Origin: Opeltia flavorubescens
Lineage: Eukaryota; Ascomycota; Lecanoromycetes; Teloschistales; Teloschistaceae
Length of the DNA: 64,000 nucleotides
Assembly (NCBI GenBank): GCA_000442125.1
Contig: KE546979.1
Coordinates: forward strand, 1,116,001-1,180,000
Reading direction: 5' to 3'
Under the pieces are notes generated by a model. The model was not told the origin of the DNA and did no database searches. It worked only from the letters and a program-made list of their open reading frames with translations. The first letter of the stretch is position 1. Each line of letters begins with the position of its first letter. Both the position numbers and the translations under genes were made by a program. This document shows positions 1 through 10,624 of the stretch, piece by piece.

Positions 1-295
1 CTAAGCAAGACCGGTCAGTCCGTTGACCAAAGACCTTGTAGGATAAAGAGCTTACCATGTGCAATCACAGACATGTTCCGGATGTTTGCCGGCTTGTCCA
101 TGAGAGCACGGATCTATGCGTTGATCAGCATATCTCGTTTCTTGGTCAATGGACCCATAGGGTTTGCAAAGCTTTACCTCTTCGACCGTGAAGCTATTAT
201 GGAACTCAAGTTAGCCATGTCTTCTTTCGAACTTATTTCCTCGATATGCCCAAGAAAGTACAGAGTGAGGAGTGCGGAGGTACTTACTTGACCAT
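1..295 (-). CDS. eEF2: Translation elongation factor 2, 5' end only
   Basis: This is the N-terminus of eEF2, the GTPase that drives ribosomal translocation in the cytosol. Three coding exons are visible on the minus strand: 295-288 (ATG GTC AA), 193-178 and 113-56. Spliced, they read MVNFTVEE, then IRALMDKPANIRNMSVIAH, the conserved start of eEF2 just before the P-loop. Donors are GTAAGT, GTAAAG and GTAAGC; acceptors are TAG. The last visible intron ends with CTTAG at bases 5-1, so the next exon (expected VDHGKST) starts exactly at the window edge. The first two exons are only 8 and 16 nt, which is why no long ORF marks this gene. Identification rests on about 27 residues, but these are almost invariant in fungi. 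The rest of the gene lies outside the window. Confidence 0.9.
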
Positions 296-928
296 CTTGT
301 CGGTGTTTTCGCAGCTAGAATAGGATTTGTAATGTACTGGAGATGAATATGTGGAGTCGATGGACCCCGCTTTCACAGGAACGAGGGCTCGCTCGACCTG
401 GTATTCAAAGAACTTGTAGATACGACGCCAATGGCTTTGGGGATCCTGCAGGTGCTACAGAAGCTCGATAAGATTGAGAGCGAATGAAGATCTTAAGACT
501 GAGATGTCACAGTGAAGAAATATGTGTGGGCTCCGTTGTATTTGAAAGCCGACGACCCCACTATCGCCTCGCTTATCCACCGCACTTGCTAACCGCATTT
601 GGCCGAACAGTCATTAGATTCCAGTCACTGCGATCCTGCGCATTTCTACCATATCAACGCTGAGGCCATTGAGTCATATCTTGAGGCTGAGCTACCGAAA
701 TGGTCTATTCCAAACGGCCCCCAAATCAACACTGTCACAGGCTCTGAAATGATTGCACTAAACTTGTAAATCTAGGCCTTTTATTCAAACAATATATTTA
801 CAAATCCTGCCAATGGGAAGGAGCGCCGTATGTGAGCCTGCCATAAAAACACCAATTACAACGCCGAAACGCCGGTCCACCTTGGCTGGGTATCTGACGC
901 TCAAAAGCAATGCTCAGCGCAACAACTC
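296..928. other. Intergenic: eEF2 promoter and CSF1 3' flank
   Basis: This holds the upstream region of eEF2 (which reads left) and the region beyond the CSF1 stop codon. I see no intact gene. Short open stretches on the plus strand around 390-490 and 515-770 look vaguely protein-like but are interrupted by stops, and I could not assign a family. They may be chance or a decayed gene. Confidence 0.5.
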
Positions 929-3900
929 TCATGAGGATCCCAAGATCCTAGAATATGCGTCATCCACTTCCCTTGCTAGCTCTAGCAGGGCTACAATGAC
1001 AATCTGGTGTGTAAGATTTGGTAGTCGTTCGCGCTGAAGACCGATCCACTCCAAGGGCGGAGTTGCTTCTCCCATGTCGCGTAGTTGCGGTGTTTCAATG
1101 ACTGGCGGCTCAAGTGGAGTGTATTGGTATTTTGACTGGGGTACATTCACCACTGCTGTAATCTTCTCTCTCCCCTCCGCTGCACCCTTTTCACTGCCCT
1201 TCTCCTCTGCTTCTAAGGCTGTACTTATCTGTAGAGCGGATTGCGGTAACGGTTTCCCCAACCGAGCTGCCAGTGCCCGGACGTGACTATGCCACATTCC
1301 CCGTAGGAAATGGATCCTTGAATAATTCCAACCCACATCGACTTTTCCCTGAAAGGCGCTTCGGAAGATGTATTGAATGTCAGTGGATCCTGGCGTTTGC
1401 CACGTCCGCATCGTAGCCACCACCTTGGGCACTTTCAATATTGTACCACCTCGCGAAAGATTGACAGGTTTGATGATATCTTCTGGTAATACTTCGCCAA
1501 CGGATTTACGCATTTCTTGCTTGGTAACTCCTGACAAAGCTACTTGGAGCTGGCCAAGAGCTAAGGATAAAACGCTCTGGAGCTTGCCTTTTTCCACTGC
1601 GACGGCGAATTGAGCGGATGCGTCCAGTGCGTCGATCTTGAATACTTGGGCGTCAAAGAACGTGGAAGGAAATACTCCGACGTTCATAACTTTGAGTGAT
1701 ACCATCACTTTAGTCTGAAGTCGTAACGAGCCTTTGGTAGACTGATCGATATCCTTGCTTGCTTGCCCATTGATGCTCGGGGGATGGATCATAGATCTCC
1801 GCCTTATAAACTTCTCACTTTCTTTCAATGATGCTTCATACGCTGCTTGCTTTTCTTGAATGAGGCGTTCGAATGCCTGGTAAAGTGCAAGCGCTTGGGA
1901 AGCACTGGTCGTCGTGCAGAATGCGCTCAAAGCGCCCACATCTACAACACCCAGAAGTCGGTCGCTATGTCCAGTCTCACTATCTCGAATGTTGTACATA
2001 AGAAATTTGAAGCCGCTCATGTCTGCTACTGCAAAAGCCTGGTATTCAAAAGCAGCTTTGACTCGGATTGATTCAAACCCTATCGATGCTTGTATCAACG
2101 GGGCTTGATGCCTAATCTGCTCTGTAACAGGCCACTTTATGGTTGTGCGTACTTCGACGCCTCGAACGGTCACGAAACCACTCATACGTCCAGTACTGTC
2201 AAGGCTGACTGACTCCATGCCCAGGCACAAGTTTTGTTCCCAGTCTGAAGACTTCTTGGACGAGGCCCATACTCCGGACATAGAGAATGCCGATTTTCCC
2301 AGCGATTGACCGAGGTCTACCTGGAAGTCAAGTTTGGCAATGGATAGTGTGGCATCCCAGGGGAAAGCTCCAGCAGATGCAATTTGCTGGTACCGTTGAA
2401 CGATGTATGCTTGAGGTTCCGACGAGGCAGAAGGTGCAGAAGCAGGAGCGGGCTTTCGAATGTCCGCTGGTAACCATATCTCGCGGAATAATAAGAAGTC
2501 TTGTGACTGCTTTGCATTCACGAAAATTTTCATCGGACTGGTTTGCGTGATTACAGAGATGCCATTAGCAGTCCCAAGGTGCTTGCTGTTCATCAATGAA
2601 ACGACTATTGCTTCAACCTCAAGACTTGCTGTCGAGTCTCGTGAATATGCGTGCTGGACTGAAGCCCGCAAACCGGAGAATGATCCTGAAAGCGTAAAGG
2701 ATTGTTCATGATTCTTTGATTGGACAGTATTTGCTGTCACGTAGATATTATCGATCTGTGCTGTAGCAGCGACACGAGCGACGGGCTGGCAGCTTAAAGT
2801 GAAGTCTTGCCGGCAGATCCGAAGTCCAAGGTTCAGAGTACAATTGCCAAAGATAACGCTAGGGTCGGCGGTCTTTAGTCTTTCATCACCCATCAATTTC
2901 GAGGCAGATGGTCGGTGCTTTATGGTGGCTGGTCTCAATGCTGTACTTTGCGCTTCAGGACTGTCATCGCCAACGATTTCCTTTACACTTGAAGAAATTT
3001 CCAAAACAAGTGGGACGACCGATGGGTGGAGGACATTCGAGGATGCATCAACCTTGACTTCCGCATTGAAGGACGTATTCTTAACGTCATAGTTTTTGTA
3101 CTCGACCTTGATAGCGACCCCTGGTGCTCGCAAAGTCGAATTGGTGCCAGCTTTGTCTTGCGTAAACTGACCGTACCGACCTTGTTGCGGTACGCGCCGA
3201 CCTTGGAGACGATCAGTGGCTCGTGACTCGGGATCAGAGATAGGGCGACCCTGCACATATACAACCGCTCCCGCGAAATCAGCATCAATTAACAGCGATG
3301 TAAGTCTCTTGTGCTTGAGCCAGCGTGGTGTCTGGGTCTTAGACTCGACTGGCGAGCCCACTCTGGATTGAGCGACGACTCGAACATCATTCACGGCAGT
3401 TGCGATCGAGCGACGTAGGTTACTTGCTGGTATAATAAATCGTGACGTGAGACGCAAATCCAAGGATTTCCCAGCAGCCTGAAAAGCAAGCCTTCGGTCA
3501 TTTTGCGATGACATATACGCGACATTGAAGACAACTTCTGGCAGGAGTGCCGAGTTGAGTGATCTCTTGATAGGGATCTGTGAGGTAGGAACCATTTGTA
3601 GCTGGAAATCCTGAATAAGTAGCCTTGCTGCATTATCCCTGCGGGTTGCTAGATCGATCTTCGTAGACGATAGAACCAGATCTTCCGCTTCCCGGCCAGG
3701 AGACAATGGGACGGAATTGCCAATCCTCCAGATGATCCGCGGATCTCTCAACTCCAAGGAATACATTGCGCTGAAAAGTGCTGTTGACTGATCTTCGTCA
3801 ACCTTGGCGGGCTGAGAAGAAGCACCTAGGTCGAGGTCCGCTAGAGTGACGCGGCGGAGTTTTTGCAATCCTTTGACCTCATTGGTCATATCAATATCTC

Positions 3901-6900
3901 GAAAGGACTTCCGGAGATCATCGAGGATATCAATCAAAACGGAAGCAGTCTCTGTGTAAATGATTGTTTCACACCGGGAGCTGTGCACTTGGTACGCTCG
4001 GATAAGCTCTTGCTTCGAATTCGGCTGTGACGTAGCCTGGAATGTGGCAGCCAGGGTGAAGTCACCACAAGGGTGCTCCTGACCATTGATGCATCTTGTG
4101 AATCCCATCTGCAAGCCTCGAAGATTGACGAACAGTCCCGGGAACTGGGTAGGCTCCTTGCCACTCGTTGCGCGATTACCGCCTCTCATGTGCACATGCC
4201 CAAGCTCAAAGTGCATCTGTGATATTACATCTTTCTTCCTACCTTGGGTTGTATCGGTATGTATGCCAAGTCCAACTAAAGTGATAGACGCATCGAACAG
4301 GAACGGCTGGGTGACCTGTGGCGAGGCGGATGCAGGCCTTTTCGATGAAATTGCAGGCCGATAATGCCGAGTCAGACGAGATGACTCCCGATGAAGGCTT
4401 GATCCAAGCTCGGTGATCTCAGGATGACTGAGAGTGGCGAGCAGAGCATGGACTGCAGCTGCATCAAAGGAGATATGCTCAATGGTACTTTGAACAGAGA
4501 CGTCCTTGTTCAGAGGATCTAAGCTCATAACAATGTGGCTGTTGATCGGAGGAATGACCATTTCGGATATCATTTCGAAAGCAGCGCCAGCACGACCTAA
4601 GAAAGCGTGTGAGTGCTCCTTAAGATCGAAATCCAGTACAAGATCAGAGATACGTCGAGTTCCGGGCCTGACAGATATTCGCCCAACTTTTCCTGTGACT
4701 CTATAAGAAATTGCTGGAAGGATTTTATAGCTGATTAGGTACGAATCGAGAAAGAGTGCTACGTGAGGTCGTCCTGTTGTGATACTCGTTGGAGCAGCCG
4801 TTTTGGACTGAGCCTTTTCCTGAATAGGCTTCTGCTGGCTCATCATTCGCTCGATGGTAGCTACTTCGTTCAGCATAACGCTTTCGGCGATTGCCAGGAG
4901 GCTGAGTGGATCTTCGAGAACTTTGAGTGAAATATCGGTACAAGACGTGGCAAGATGCCAGCTGTGTGGGTTTGCATTGTCCTCCTCTCCGTCCAGATTT
5001 CCAAATACACTTGGTCGGTCAACTTTACCCACACTGACGACAAGCGCGTGGCTCAAGACTTCCATTGTCGCTGTTTCTGCGCAAACGAGGAAATTCGTGC
5101 TTATCTTGTACTGATCTGCGGTTTTCTCAATGACAGCTGAAGAGGTAAGAGTTCGACAAAGGTAAAGAACTCGCAAGGTTGGGCTATCTAGCGCTATGGT
5201 GTTCTCTTTCGACATTAGGACGAAATGCATGCGATAATTGGTGGCTATGAACCCGTCCGCGTCCACACTCGGCGAGTCTGAGCCTGATTCTTTGCTTTGG
5301 CTGGGAATTGCGACGATGATATGTTGCAATAAGCTAAGGATGTCGAAGTTGAGCGTGAGCGTGGTTTTTGAAATATATAGCTGTGCAGCCGCATGTGCTT
5401 CAACATTGGATTGCATCCTAGGTAGAGAAGATGGTGGTCGTAACATTAATTCGAAAGCCATGCTTTCCCAATGCACCTGACTTTGTGTTGTCCCTGGCTG
5501 CAGAAGTAATCGGACGTTTTCGGCCTTGACCAATGTTTTGAGGTTTAAACTGAAATCATGTCTCGGTGACTTCTCGACTTTTCTACCGAAAACTTCATCC
5601 AGCAGAATGCTTTCTTTCACATCATCACCACTCCATGTGCCCATTCGTCCGAATATCGCTACGACGACTTCTTTTGCATTACCCGGGCATCCTTTCAGAT
5701 CGTCGAAGCAGGAAGACCTGATTTTAGCCTGCGACTCTATTGGTAACAAGTGGTATACATATCTTAAGCGGGACACTATTCTCCAGCTCTCGCTCGCTCT
5801 AAGGTGACTGTTAGCAATGCGTAGTACATACGAAGCTCTGGTTAAGAACGGTGGATCTGGTGTTTCCTGTCCATCTACCGTGAGAGAGAGTACGAGCCGA
5901 CGAAGACGTGCCGCCTGCCGCGTTGCAATATTCTGCATGTGGCGGACGTTTTTGCTTAGATTATCTGCAATCTGGACGAGCAATGGAATACACTCAGGTT
6001 TAGTCAAGGTAACATGGATTTCGAAGTCTTTGAAGCGTGCATGAGCATCTGTACTAGAAGCTTTGCAGCCCCAGAGCCTGGTGTCGTGCAGAAGGAATTC
6101 TACGGCTGCGTCATTTTGCGGGCTCTGATGATCCGAAACCTTTATGGACATGTCTGCGTGATTCATCATGATATATGCCGATAATGCGTTGGGTAATAGC
6201 GTGTTTGTGTCAGAGGAAACCTTGTCTAAGTGCCGGAAAGTAATTATGCACTGTTCGATGCTGAGATCGCAGGACATATCCTTTGTTGTAGCAGAAGAAT
6301 CCCCTTGAATCTCTTCGAAGATCTTGAGGCGACAAGCTGGAAGTCTGACTTGAGCTTCCATCACCGTTCCGTAATTGCCTGGTCCCCTCTTGTCCGGGAA
6401 ACGGTCGAGAGCGTTGACCTGCAGCTGGTCAAGTAGACTCTCGGGCTCTTGAACTTGGAATTCTTCAACGATCGACAGTACGAGTTTTAAGCTTTGTGGA
6501 TTGAAAAACCCTCGGATGCCTTGGCCAAGATCAATAAAGAACGACGTCCTCTTGTACTGTTGTTGATCAAGGGGAAATTCCTCACTGTTCGTATCACTAG
6601 AGCTACTGTGTGAAGCACTGCGGTACGATGTTCTTCTTTGGGCACCTGGTAGAGGAGGGACCACACTTAGATCTAATGAGGCACTCTGAAACCGAGAATA
6701 GGGAACTTTGTATGAACTGGAGGCGCCCAAATTTACATTGGCGTTACTGACTCGTCTATGATGTGCCTTTGTCAAAAAAGTTTCCTGTCCTACATAGGGT
6801 TCTGACGAGCCGTGACTACTAGCGTGATGTAGAGTCCACAACGCTGAGACAAACTCTGAGCCTGCAACACCTGAGCTTGCATTAAGCGGCTGTTGAGGTA

Positions 6901-9900
6901 TTGCCCCAGCATTAGGATCTAAAGATCGGTGCGTTTCCCCCGCCCCTGTTTGAATCTTTCTTTTGCCTTTCGGGTAGTTCACGTTTGGTTGGTTCGCCAT
7001 TCTAGAGTTGTTGGTCGGACGCAAAACGGTATCAAGGATCGAAAGTTCTTGATTGTGCAGGGGATCTGGCATCGACGGGAAGGGCATTGCAGGGGCTGTA
7101 AGGTTGAGGCGGTGATGAGGAGTAGGTCCTTGGATATTATCGCTTGAGTCAAGAAGCCATGGCGTCCGATTGGTCCTATAGTCGTGAAGAGTGAGATGGT
7201 GTTGCTGCGACTTGCGATTTTGGTCAAAATCGTGTCCCCGTTGCAGCATTGACAGCTCTAGCGAGCTCTCAGCGAATGCGTATGGTCGAAGCGGGACAAC
7301 TTTTCCATTTTGGTCCGTGGTTAAATCGCATATGTTCATCAGGGCTATTATAAAGGATGGAAGTTCGACGTGAAGCCGTTCAGAAAATGTCGATTTAGCC
7401 AAGTCATTGTACTCGACATTGCACTGCTGGAAAGTCAGCAAAAGGGCTGCCTCGTCGGTAGTCACCCAGATTTGCAAGCGTCCGATATGGGCACGGAGAT
7501 ATGTAACGTCATGGATTTCGGTAAGCGACAGTGGTTGCAACGCATTCTCGGCGTCGTCGAATGTGAACGAGAAACACTGCAGTGCCGAAGAGAGCAGCCT
7601 GACGAAGGAAAGCGAGCATTCACCGCTGATGGCGCCGATATCGAAATCCCAATTACAAACATACGTTGGCTCTGCTGGTGGTAGTCCAAATAAACGATGA
7701 CTTTTGATCTCTACTCCATCGATGAAGATCTGCGTCTCTGACGGTCTGGCTGACGCTTGCCCATCTGGAAATGATAGAGATGCATAGCTCACTGTAATCG
7801 GACTAAAGGCGATGTCGAGATCCATGTAGTAATTGGTGAAACGGAGCTCAAGCCCAAGAGAGGGAATATCTAGTAGAATGTTTTCGGCGGAAGAATATAA
7901 GTACGAAGGCAGACTTGCTTCTATAGTCACGGCCGTAATGCTGAGGATAACGTCAAGATCGTTCATGATCTTAGTCCGTGACGGATCAACGTCTCCATTC
8001 GATGAAGACAAAGACTGCTTGGAGATAAGCTCCTGATATTCCTCCAGAGTTCGAAAGTGGATATCTTCACCAAAATAGTTATCCTTGATTCTCATGAAAG
8101 CTCGGATAAGGAAACCATAAAGATCAATTTTGGGGGAAATTCCGTGAACATTCATGCAAAGAACATCTGTCAGACTTGGGGACGTAGAAGTGTAGTAGTC
8201 GTAAGAACCATTAATCTTCAGGTCTTCCATGGTAGCAACCTCGGATGACTTCGCAAACACATGTTGAGTGTTCCAGGGCGGTCTAGAAAACTTGAAACCT
8301 CCATGCTGAGCGTCAATGTCGAAAGAGATTTGAGTACGCAATGGTCGAAAAGAGTCTTGTGGGACGTGAACACTTGCAACTAGGTTGTCGGCCCATATAG
8401 TCACAAATGTGTTCTCTTCCATGCTTGCTGGACTATTGATTACATTCGAGTCATTGGCGTTGAGGTGGATGTTGAATGCAGTGAATTGAAAGTCCAGTTT
8501 ATACGTAAAGGGTACGAATGTATGATAATCCGCAGGTGGTCCAGTAGACCAGTCATTCATAATATCGGTGAGTAGAAATACATGGTCGCGCAAGAGGAAT
8601 AGCTCTAAACCATTGGGATTGATGGCAATCGTCCATTGACGCATGTCATTCCAGCCAAGAGGATTCGACAGATCACATGATATCAAGGCATGTTGAGCGC
8701 TCAAGAGCAGCCCATGATTGACACTCGATGATACCCTTGGACTTTTCACATCAAGCTTCAATGAATTCCGATAGCCACTTTGCCTAGCAACCATGTCCAT
8801 TGTAAACGCGATGGTAGAATCTGTTTGTAATTCAACATTGAGCCAGCCGTACGGACGACTCGACGGAAGTGGATCAACATTTTCGTCTTTCTTCTTTCTG
8901 CGATAACTTTTGCCTGGTTTCTGCCCTGTGTGAACCTTTCCTTTCATGGCCAATTCTTCTTTCGACTTCCAATCTTTGGAACTTTCTCTAGTCGGAATCA
9001 GCAAATTTGTTGACTCTTCGATATCGATGTTGAGCCTGAAGGTGGTGCTTGTCCTTGATTGGCCTGGCAATAACCGCTCTGCTGGAGTAGCGTCTTCGTA
9101 CGCATTCGGAAAGAACATCGGTTGCAGATCTTGTCGTAACCTGTCAGCCCAGGGACCATAACTAATCTGTCCACCATAGATGCGTAGCTCTACAGCCCAA
9201 TCTGGGGGCGCATATCCGTTGATATCCCCATCAACTCCAATCGTGCCATTGTCTATTGCAGATTTGAGGACTAAGCCTGGCACGTCCCAATGAAGGTTCA
9301 TTGAGATCTTTGGAGAATCGACAATGGTTGGATGTTCCCCATACTCAATGGATCTCCACCGTTCTTGCTCAAGGGCGATGCTATCGTCAGCGTCAAGATA
9401 TCGCGTCAGACCAATCCAACGGTCCTCTCCTGGAATCTGCGACGGTTCTGGACCTCTTTGCCGATTACGACTTGAAATGGGCCGGAAAAGCGACTGGAAG
9501 AAGATCGTACACTCGTAAATGACTCCACGTGCAGTGGCTGGTGCGGCTGGCGACCTATCTTGTTTATTGTTTTGGAAGTACTCTTGGTCTCCTCTGGATA
9601 GAGATCGGCTTTCTTCGTGGGAAGTCTTGACGCATGGAGTTGCATCTTTGTACTGTTTCCAACTGTGATTTGGCCTTAGCTCAACGACTGGGTGCACAAA
9701 GTCAAACTCAAACACCTGCTTGTAAGGATCGGGGGATTGAGCTTGATGAGCATTAACTTGACCAGTAGCGGCGTCAGCCTTCGCTATCAACGCGGAAGGA
9801 ACATTGCGGTTGCCAATGACTATCGCCGCTTTGCTGCATTCAATCTTGATTGGCAGAAGACTGAGGAATGCTGGAAGTGAATCTTGCTTTGCTGAGGCTT

Positions 9901-10624
9901 GCTGGCTTTTCTTCCGTGCATAGGCTTCCCCACGGCCCGAATCAGAGGAGCTGGAACTGGCAAGATTACCCGTTGATTTTTCTTTCCATAACCCGTCTAC
10001 CTTCGTCGTGTCGAGAAACCCTTCCTTGCTACTTTGCGAACGTACTATGTTCTTCTCGGACGCTTCAAAAGTATTCGCAGGTCCCGAGCGCTTCCGAGGT
10101 GATGTAGACGTTGGACTTCCCGGTTCGCCATGATCTACGATATATTTTTCCACGGCATCATACGCAGGGGTTCGATTGTATATGTACCACTCGACTCCTC
10201 GAACTTGTATTTTGATTCTACAAGGCAAGTTGATAGCAGGCCGGTTTCTGATTGACTGTGTACTGCCATTCTGTCCCTCTTCACCTCCTTCTTGCTGGTG
10301 TTTGGAAGACCCTGGGCCCAAAACGTCTGCAGTCCTTACTCTTCGTAACCAGTATCGCCAAGTGATGTATCCATCATTGATCAGAATTGTCTCGTTGTGG
10401 CCATGGTAGCGAAACCCTTTGAAGAAGCACCTTCCGCCGAGAAGAGATAGTTGAAGTGCCTGGACATGGATATACACTTGGTATTGCCGCCAGACATATG
10501 TCCTGACAGCGTAGGAGACAAGACTTGCGAATAGCCTGTTGAAGTAGAAGAGGAATAGGATTGAAAGAAGGCTGCATACCAAGAGGTATATGAGGTACAG
10601 CCAATTAAAGTGGTCGACGGCCAT
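929..10624 (-). CDS. CSF1: Csf1/BLTP1-family bridge-like lipid transfer protein
   Basis: A 3231-residue protein encoded by one uninterrupted ORF. Residues about 8-32 are a hydrophobic anchor, followed by the family's N-terminal signature: GGRCFFKGFRYHGHNETI and then ITWRYWLR at about residues 63-95. Csf1 (yeast) and its BLTP1/Tweek relatives form long hydrophobic grooves that carry phospholipids between the ER and other membranes; in yeast Csf1 is needed for growth in the cold and for GPI-anchor synthesis. The length is in the usual range for Pezizomycotina Csf1 (about 3,100-3,300 residues). Ser/Pro-rich low-complexity inserts lie near residues 110-260 and 1200-1430, with beta-rich sequence between. 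The C-terminus ends in a conserved-looking AYSRILGSS. The start ATG is the first in frame and directly precedes the anchor. It is divergent from the OST-alpha gene, with 386 bp between the start codons. The ORF is open throughout, with no frameshift seen. Confidence 0.93.
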   Translation of the reverse strand: MAVDHFNWLYLIYLLVCSLLSILFLFYFNRLFASLVSYAVRTYVWRQYQVYIHVQALQLSLLGGRCFFKGFRYHGHNETILINDGYITWRYWLRRVRTADVLGPGSSKHQQEGGEEGQNGSTQSIRNRPAINLPCRIKIQVRGVEWYIYNRTPAYDAVEKYIVDHGEPGSPTSTSPRKRSGPANTFEASEKNIVRSQSSKEGFLDTTKVDGLWKEKSTGNLASSSSSDSGRGEAYARKKSQQASAKQDSLPAFLSLLPIKIECSKAAIVIGNRNVPSALIAKADAATGQVNAHQAQSPDPYKQVFEFDFVHPVVELRPNHSWKQYKDATPCVKTSHEESRSLSRGDQEYFQNNKQDRSPAAPATARGVIYECTIFFQSLFRPISSRNRQRGPEPSQIPGEDRWIGLTRYLDADDSIALEQERWRSIEYGEHPTIVDSPKISMNLHWDVPGLVLKSAIDNGTIGVDGDINGYAPPDWAVELRIYGGQISYGPWADRLRQDLQPMFFPNAYEDATPAERLLPGQSRTSTTFRLNIDIEESTNLLIPTRESSKDWKSKEELAMKGKVHTGQKPGKSYRRKKKDENVDPLPSSRPYGWLNVELQTDSTIAFTMDMVARQSGYRNSLKLDVKSPRVSSSVNHGLLLSAQHALISCDLSNPLGWNDMRQWTIAINPNGLELFLLRDHVFLLTDIMNDWSTGPPADYHTFVPFTYKLDFQFTAFNIHLNANDSNVINSPASMEENTFVTIWADNLVASVHVPQDSFRPLRTQISFDIDAQHGGFKFSRPPWNTQHVFAKSSEVATMEDLKINGSYDYYTSTSPSLTDVLCMNVHGISPKIDLYGFLIRAFMRIKDNYFGEDIHFRTLEEYQELISKQSLSSSNGDVDPSRTKIMNDLDVILSITAVTIEASLPSYLYSSAENILLDIPSLGLELRFTNYYMDLDIAFSPITVSYASLSFPDGQASARPSETQIFIDGVEIKSHRLFGLPPAEPTYVCNWDFDIGAISGECSLSFVRLLSSALQCFSFTFDDAENALQPLSLTEIHDVTYLRAHIGRLQIWVTTDEAALLLTFQQCNVEYNDLAKSTFSERLHVELPSFIIALMNICDLTTDQNGKVVPLRPYAFAESSLELSMLQRGHDFDQNRKSQQHHLTLHDYRTNRTPWLLDSSDNIQGPTPHHRLNLTAPAMPFPSMPDPLHNQELSILDTVLRPTNNSRMANQPNVNYPKGKRKIQTGAGETHRSLDPNAGAIPQQPLNASSGVAGSEFVSALWTLHHASSHGSSEPYVGQETFLTKAHHRRVSNANVNLGASSSYKVPYSRFQSASLDLSVVPPLPGAQRRTSYRSASHSSSSDTNSEEFPLDQQQYKRTSFFIDLGQGIRGFFNPQSLKLVLSIVEEFQVQEPESLLDQLQVNALDRFPDKRGPGNYGTVMEAQVRLPACRLKIFEEIQGDSSATTKDMSCDLSIEQCIITFRHLDKVSSDTNTLLPNALSAYIMMNHADMSIKVSDHQSPQNDAAVEFLLHDTRLWGCKASSTDAHARFKDFEIHVTLTKPECIPLLVQIADNLSKNVRHMQNIATRQAARLRRLVLSLTVDGQETPDPPFLTRASYVLRIANSHLRASESWRIVSRLRYVYHLLPIESQAKIRSSCFDDLKGCPGNAKEVVVAIFGRMGTWSGDDVKESILLDEVFGRKVEKSPRHDFSLNLKTLVKAENVRLLLQPGTTQSQVHWESMAFELMLRPPSSLPRMQSNVEAHAAAQLYISKTTLTLNFDILSLLQHIIVAIPSQSKESGSDSPSVDADGFIATNYRMHFVLMSKENTIALDSPTLRVLYLCRTLTSSAVIEKTADQYKISTNFLVCAETATMEVLSHALVVSVGKVDRPSVFGNLDGEEDNANPHSWHLATSCTDISLKVLEDPLSLLAIAESVMLNEVATIERMMSQQKPIQEKAQSKTAAPTSITTGRPHVALFLDSYLISYKILPAISYRVTGKVGRISVRPGTRRISDLVLDFDLKEHSHAFLGRAGAAFEMISEMVIPPINSHIVMSLDPLNKDVSVQSTIEHISFDAAAVHALLATLSHPEITELGSSLHRESSRLTRHYRPAISSKRPASASPQVTQPFLFDASITLVGLGIHTDTTQGRKKDVISQMHFELGHVHMRGGNRATSGKEPTQFPGLFVNLRGLQMGFTRCINGQEHPCGDFTLAATFQATSQPNSKQELIRAYQVHSSRCETIIYTETASVLIDILDDLRKSFRDIDMTNEVKGLQKLRRVTLADLDLGASSQPAKVDEDQSTALFSAMYSLELRDPRIIWRIGNSVPLSPGREAEDLVLSSTKIDLATRRDNAARLLIQDFQLQMVPTSQIPIKRSLNSALLPEVVFNVAYMSSQNDRRLAFQAAGKSLDLRLTSRFIIPASNLRRSIATAVNDVRVVAQSRVGSPVESKTQTPRWLKHKRLTSLLIDADFAGAVVYVQGRPISDPESRATDRLQGRRVPQQGRYGQFTQDKAGTNSTLRAPGVAIKVEYKNYDVKNTSFNAEVKVDASSNVLHPSVVPLVLEISSSVKEIVGDDSPEAQSTALRPATIKHRPSASKLMGDERLKTADPSVIFGNCTLNLGLRICRQDFTLSCQPVARVAATAQIDNIYVTANTVQSKNHEQSFTLSGSFSGLRASVQHAYSRDSTASLEVEAIVVSLMNSKHLGTANGISVITQTSPMKIFVNAKQSQDFLLFREIWLPADIRKPAPASAPSASSEPQAYIVQRYQQIASAGAFPWDATLSIAKLDFQVDLGQSLGKSAFSMSGVWASSKKSSDWEQNLCLGMESVSLDSTGRMSGFVTVRGVEVRTTIKWPVTEQIRHQAPLIQASIGFESIRVKAAFEYQAFAVADMSGFKFLMYNIRDSETGHSDRLLGVVDVGALSAFCTTTSASQALALYQAFERLIQEKQAAYEASLKESEKFIRRRSMIHPPSINGQASKDIDQSTKGSLRLQTKVMVSLKVMNVGVFPSTFFDAQVFKIDALDASAQFAVAVEKGKLQSVLSLALGQLQVALSGVTKQEMRKSVGEVLPEDIIKPVNLSRGGTILKVPKVVATMRTWQTPGSTDIQYIFRSAFQGKVDVGWNYSRIHFLRGMWHSHVRALAARLGKPLPQSALQISTALEAEEKGSEKGAAEGREKITAVVNVPQSKYQYTPLEPPVIETPQLRDMGEATPPLEWIGLQRERLPNLTHQIVIVALLELAREVDDAYSRILGSS

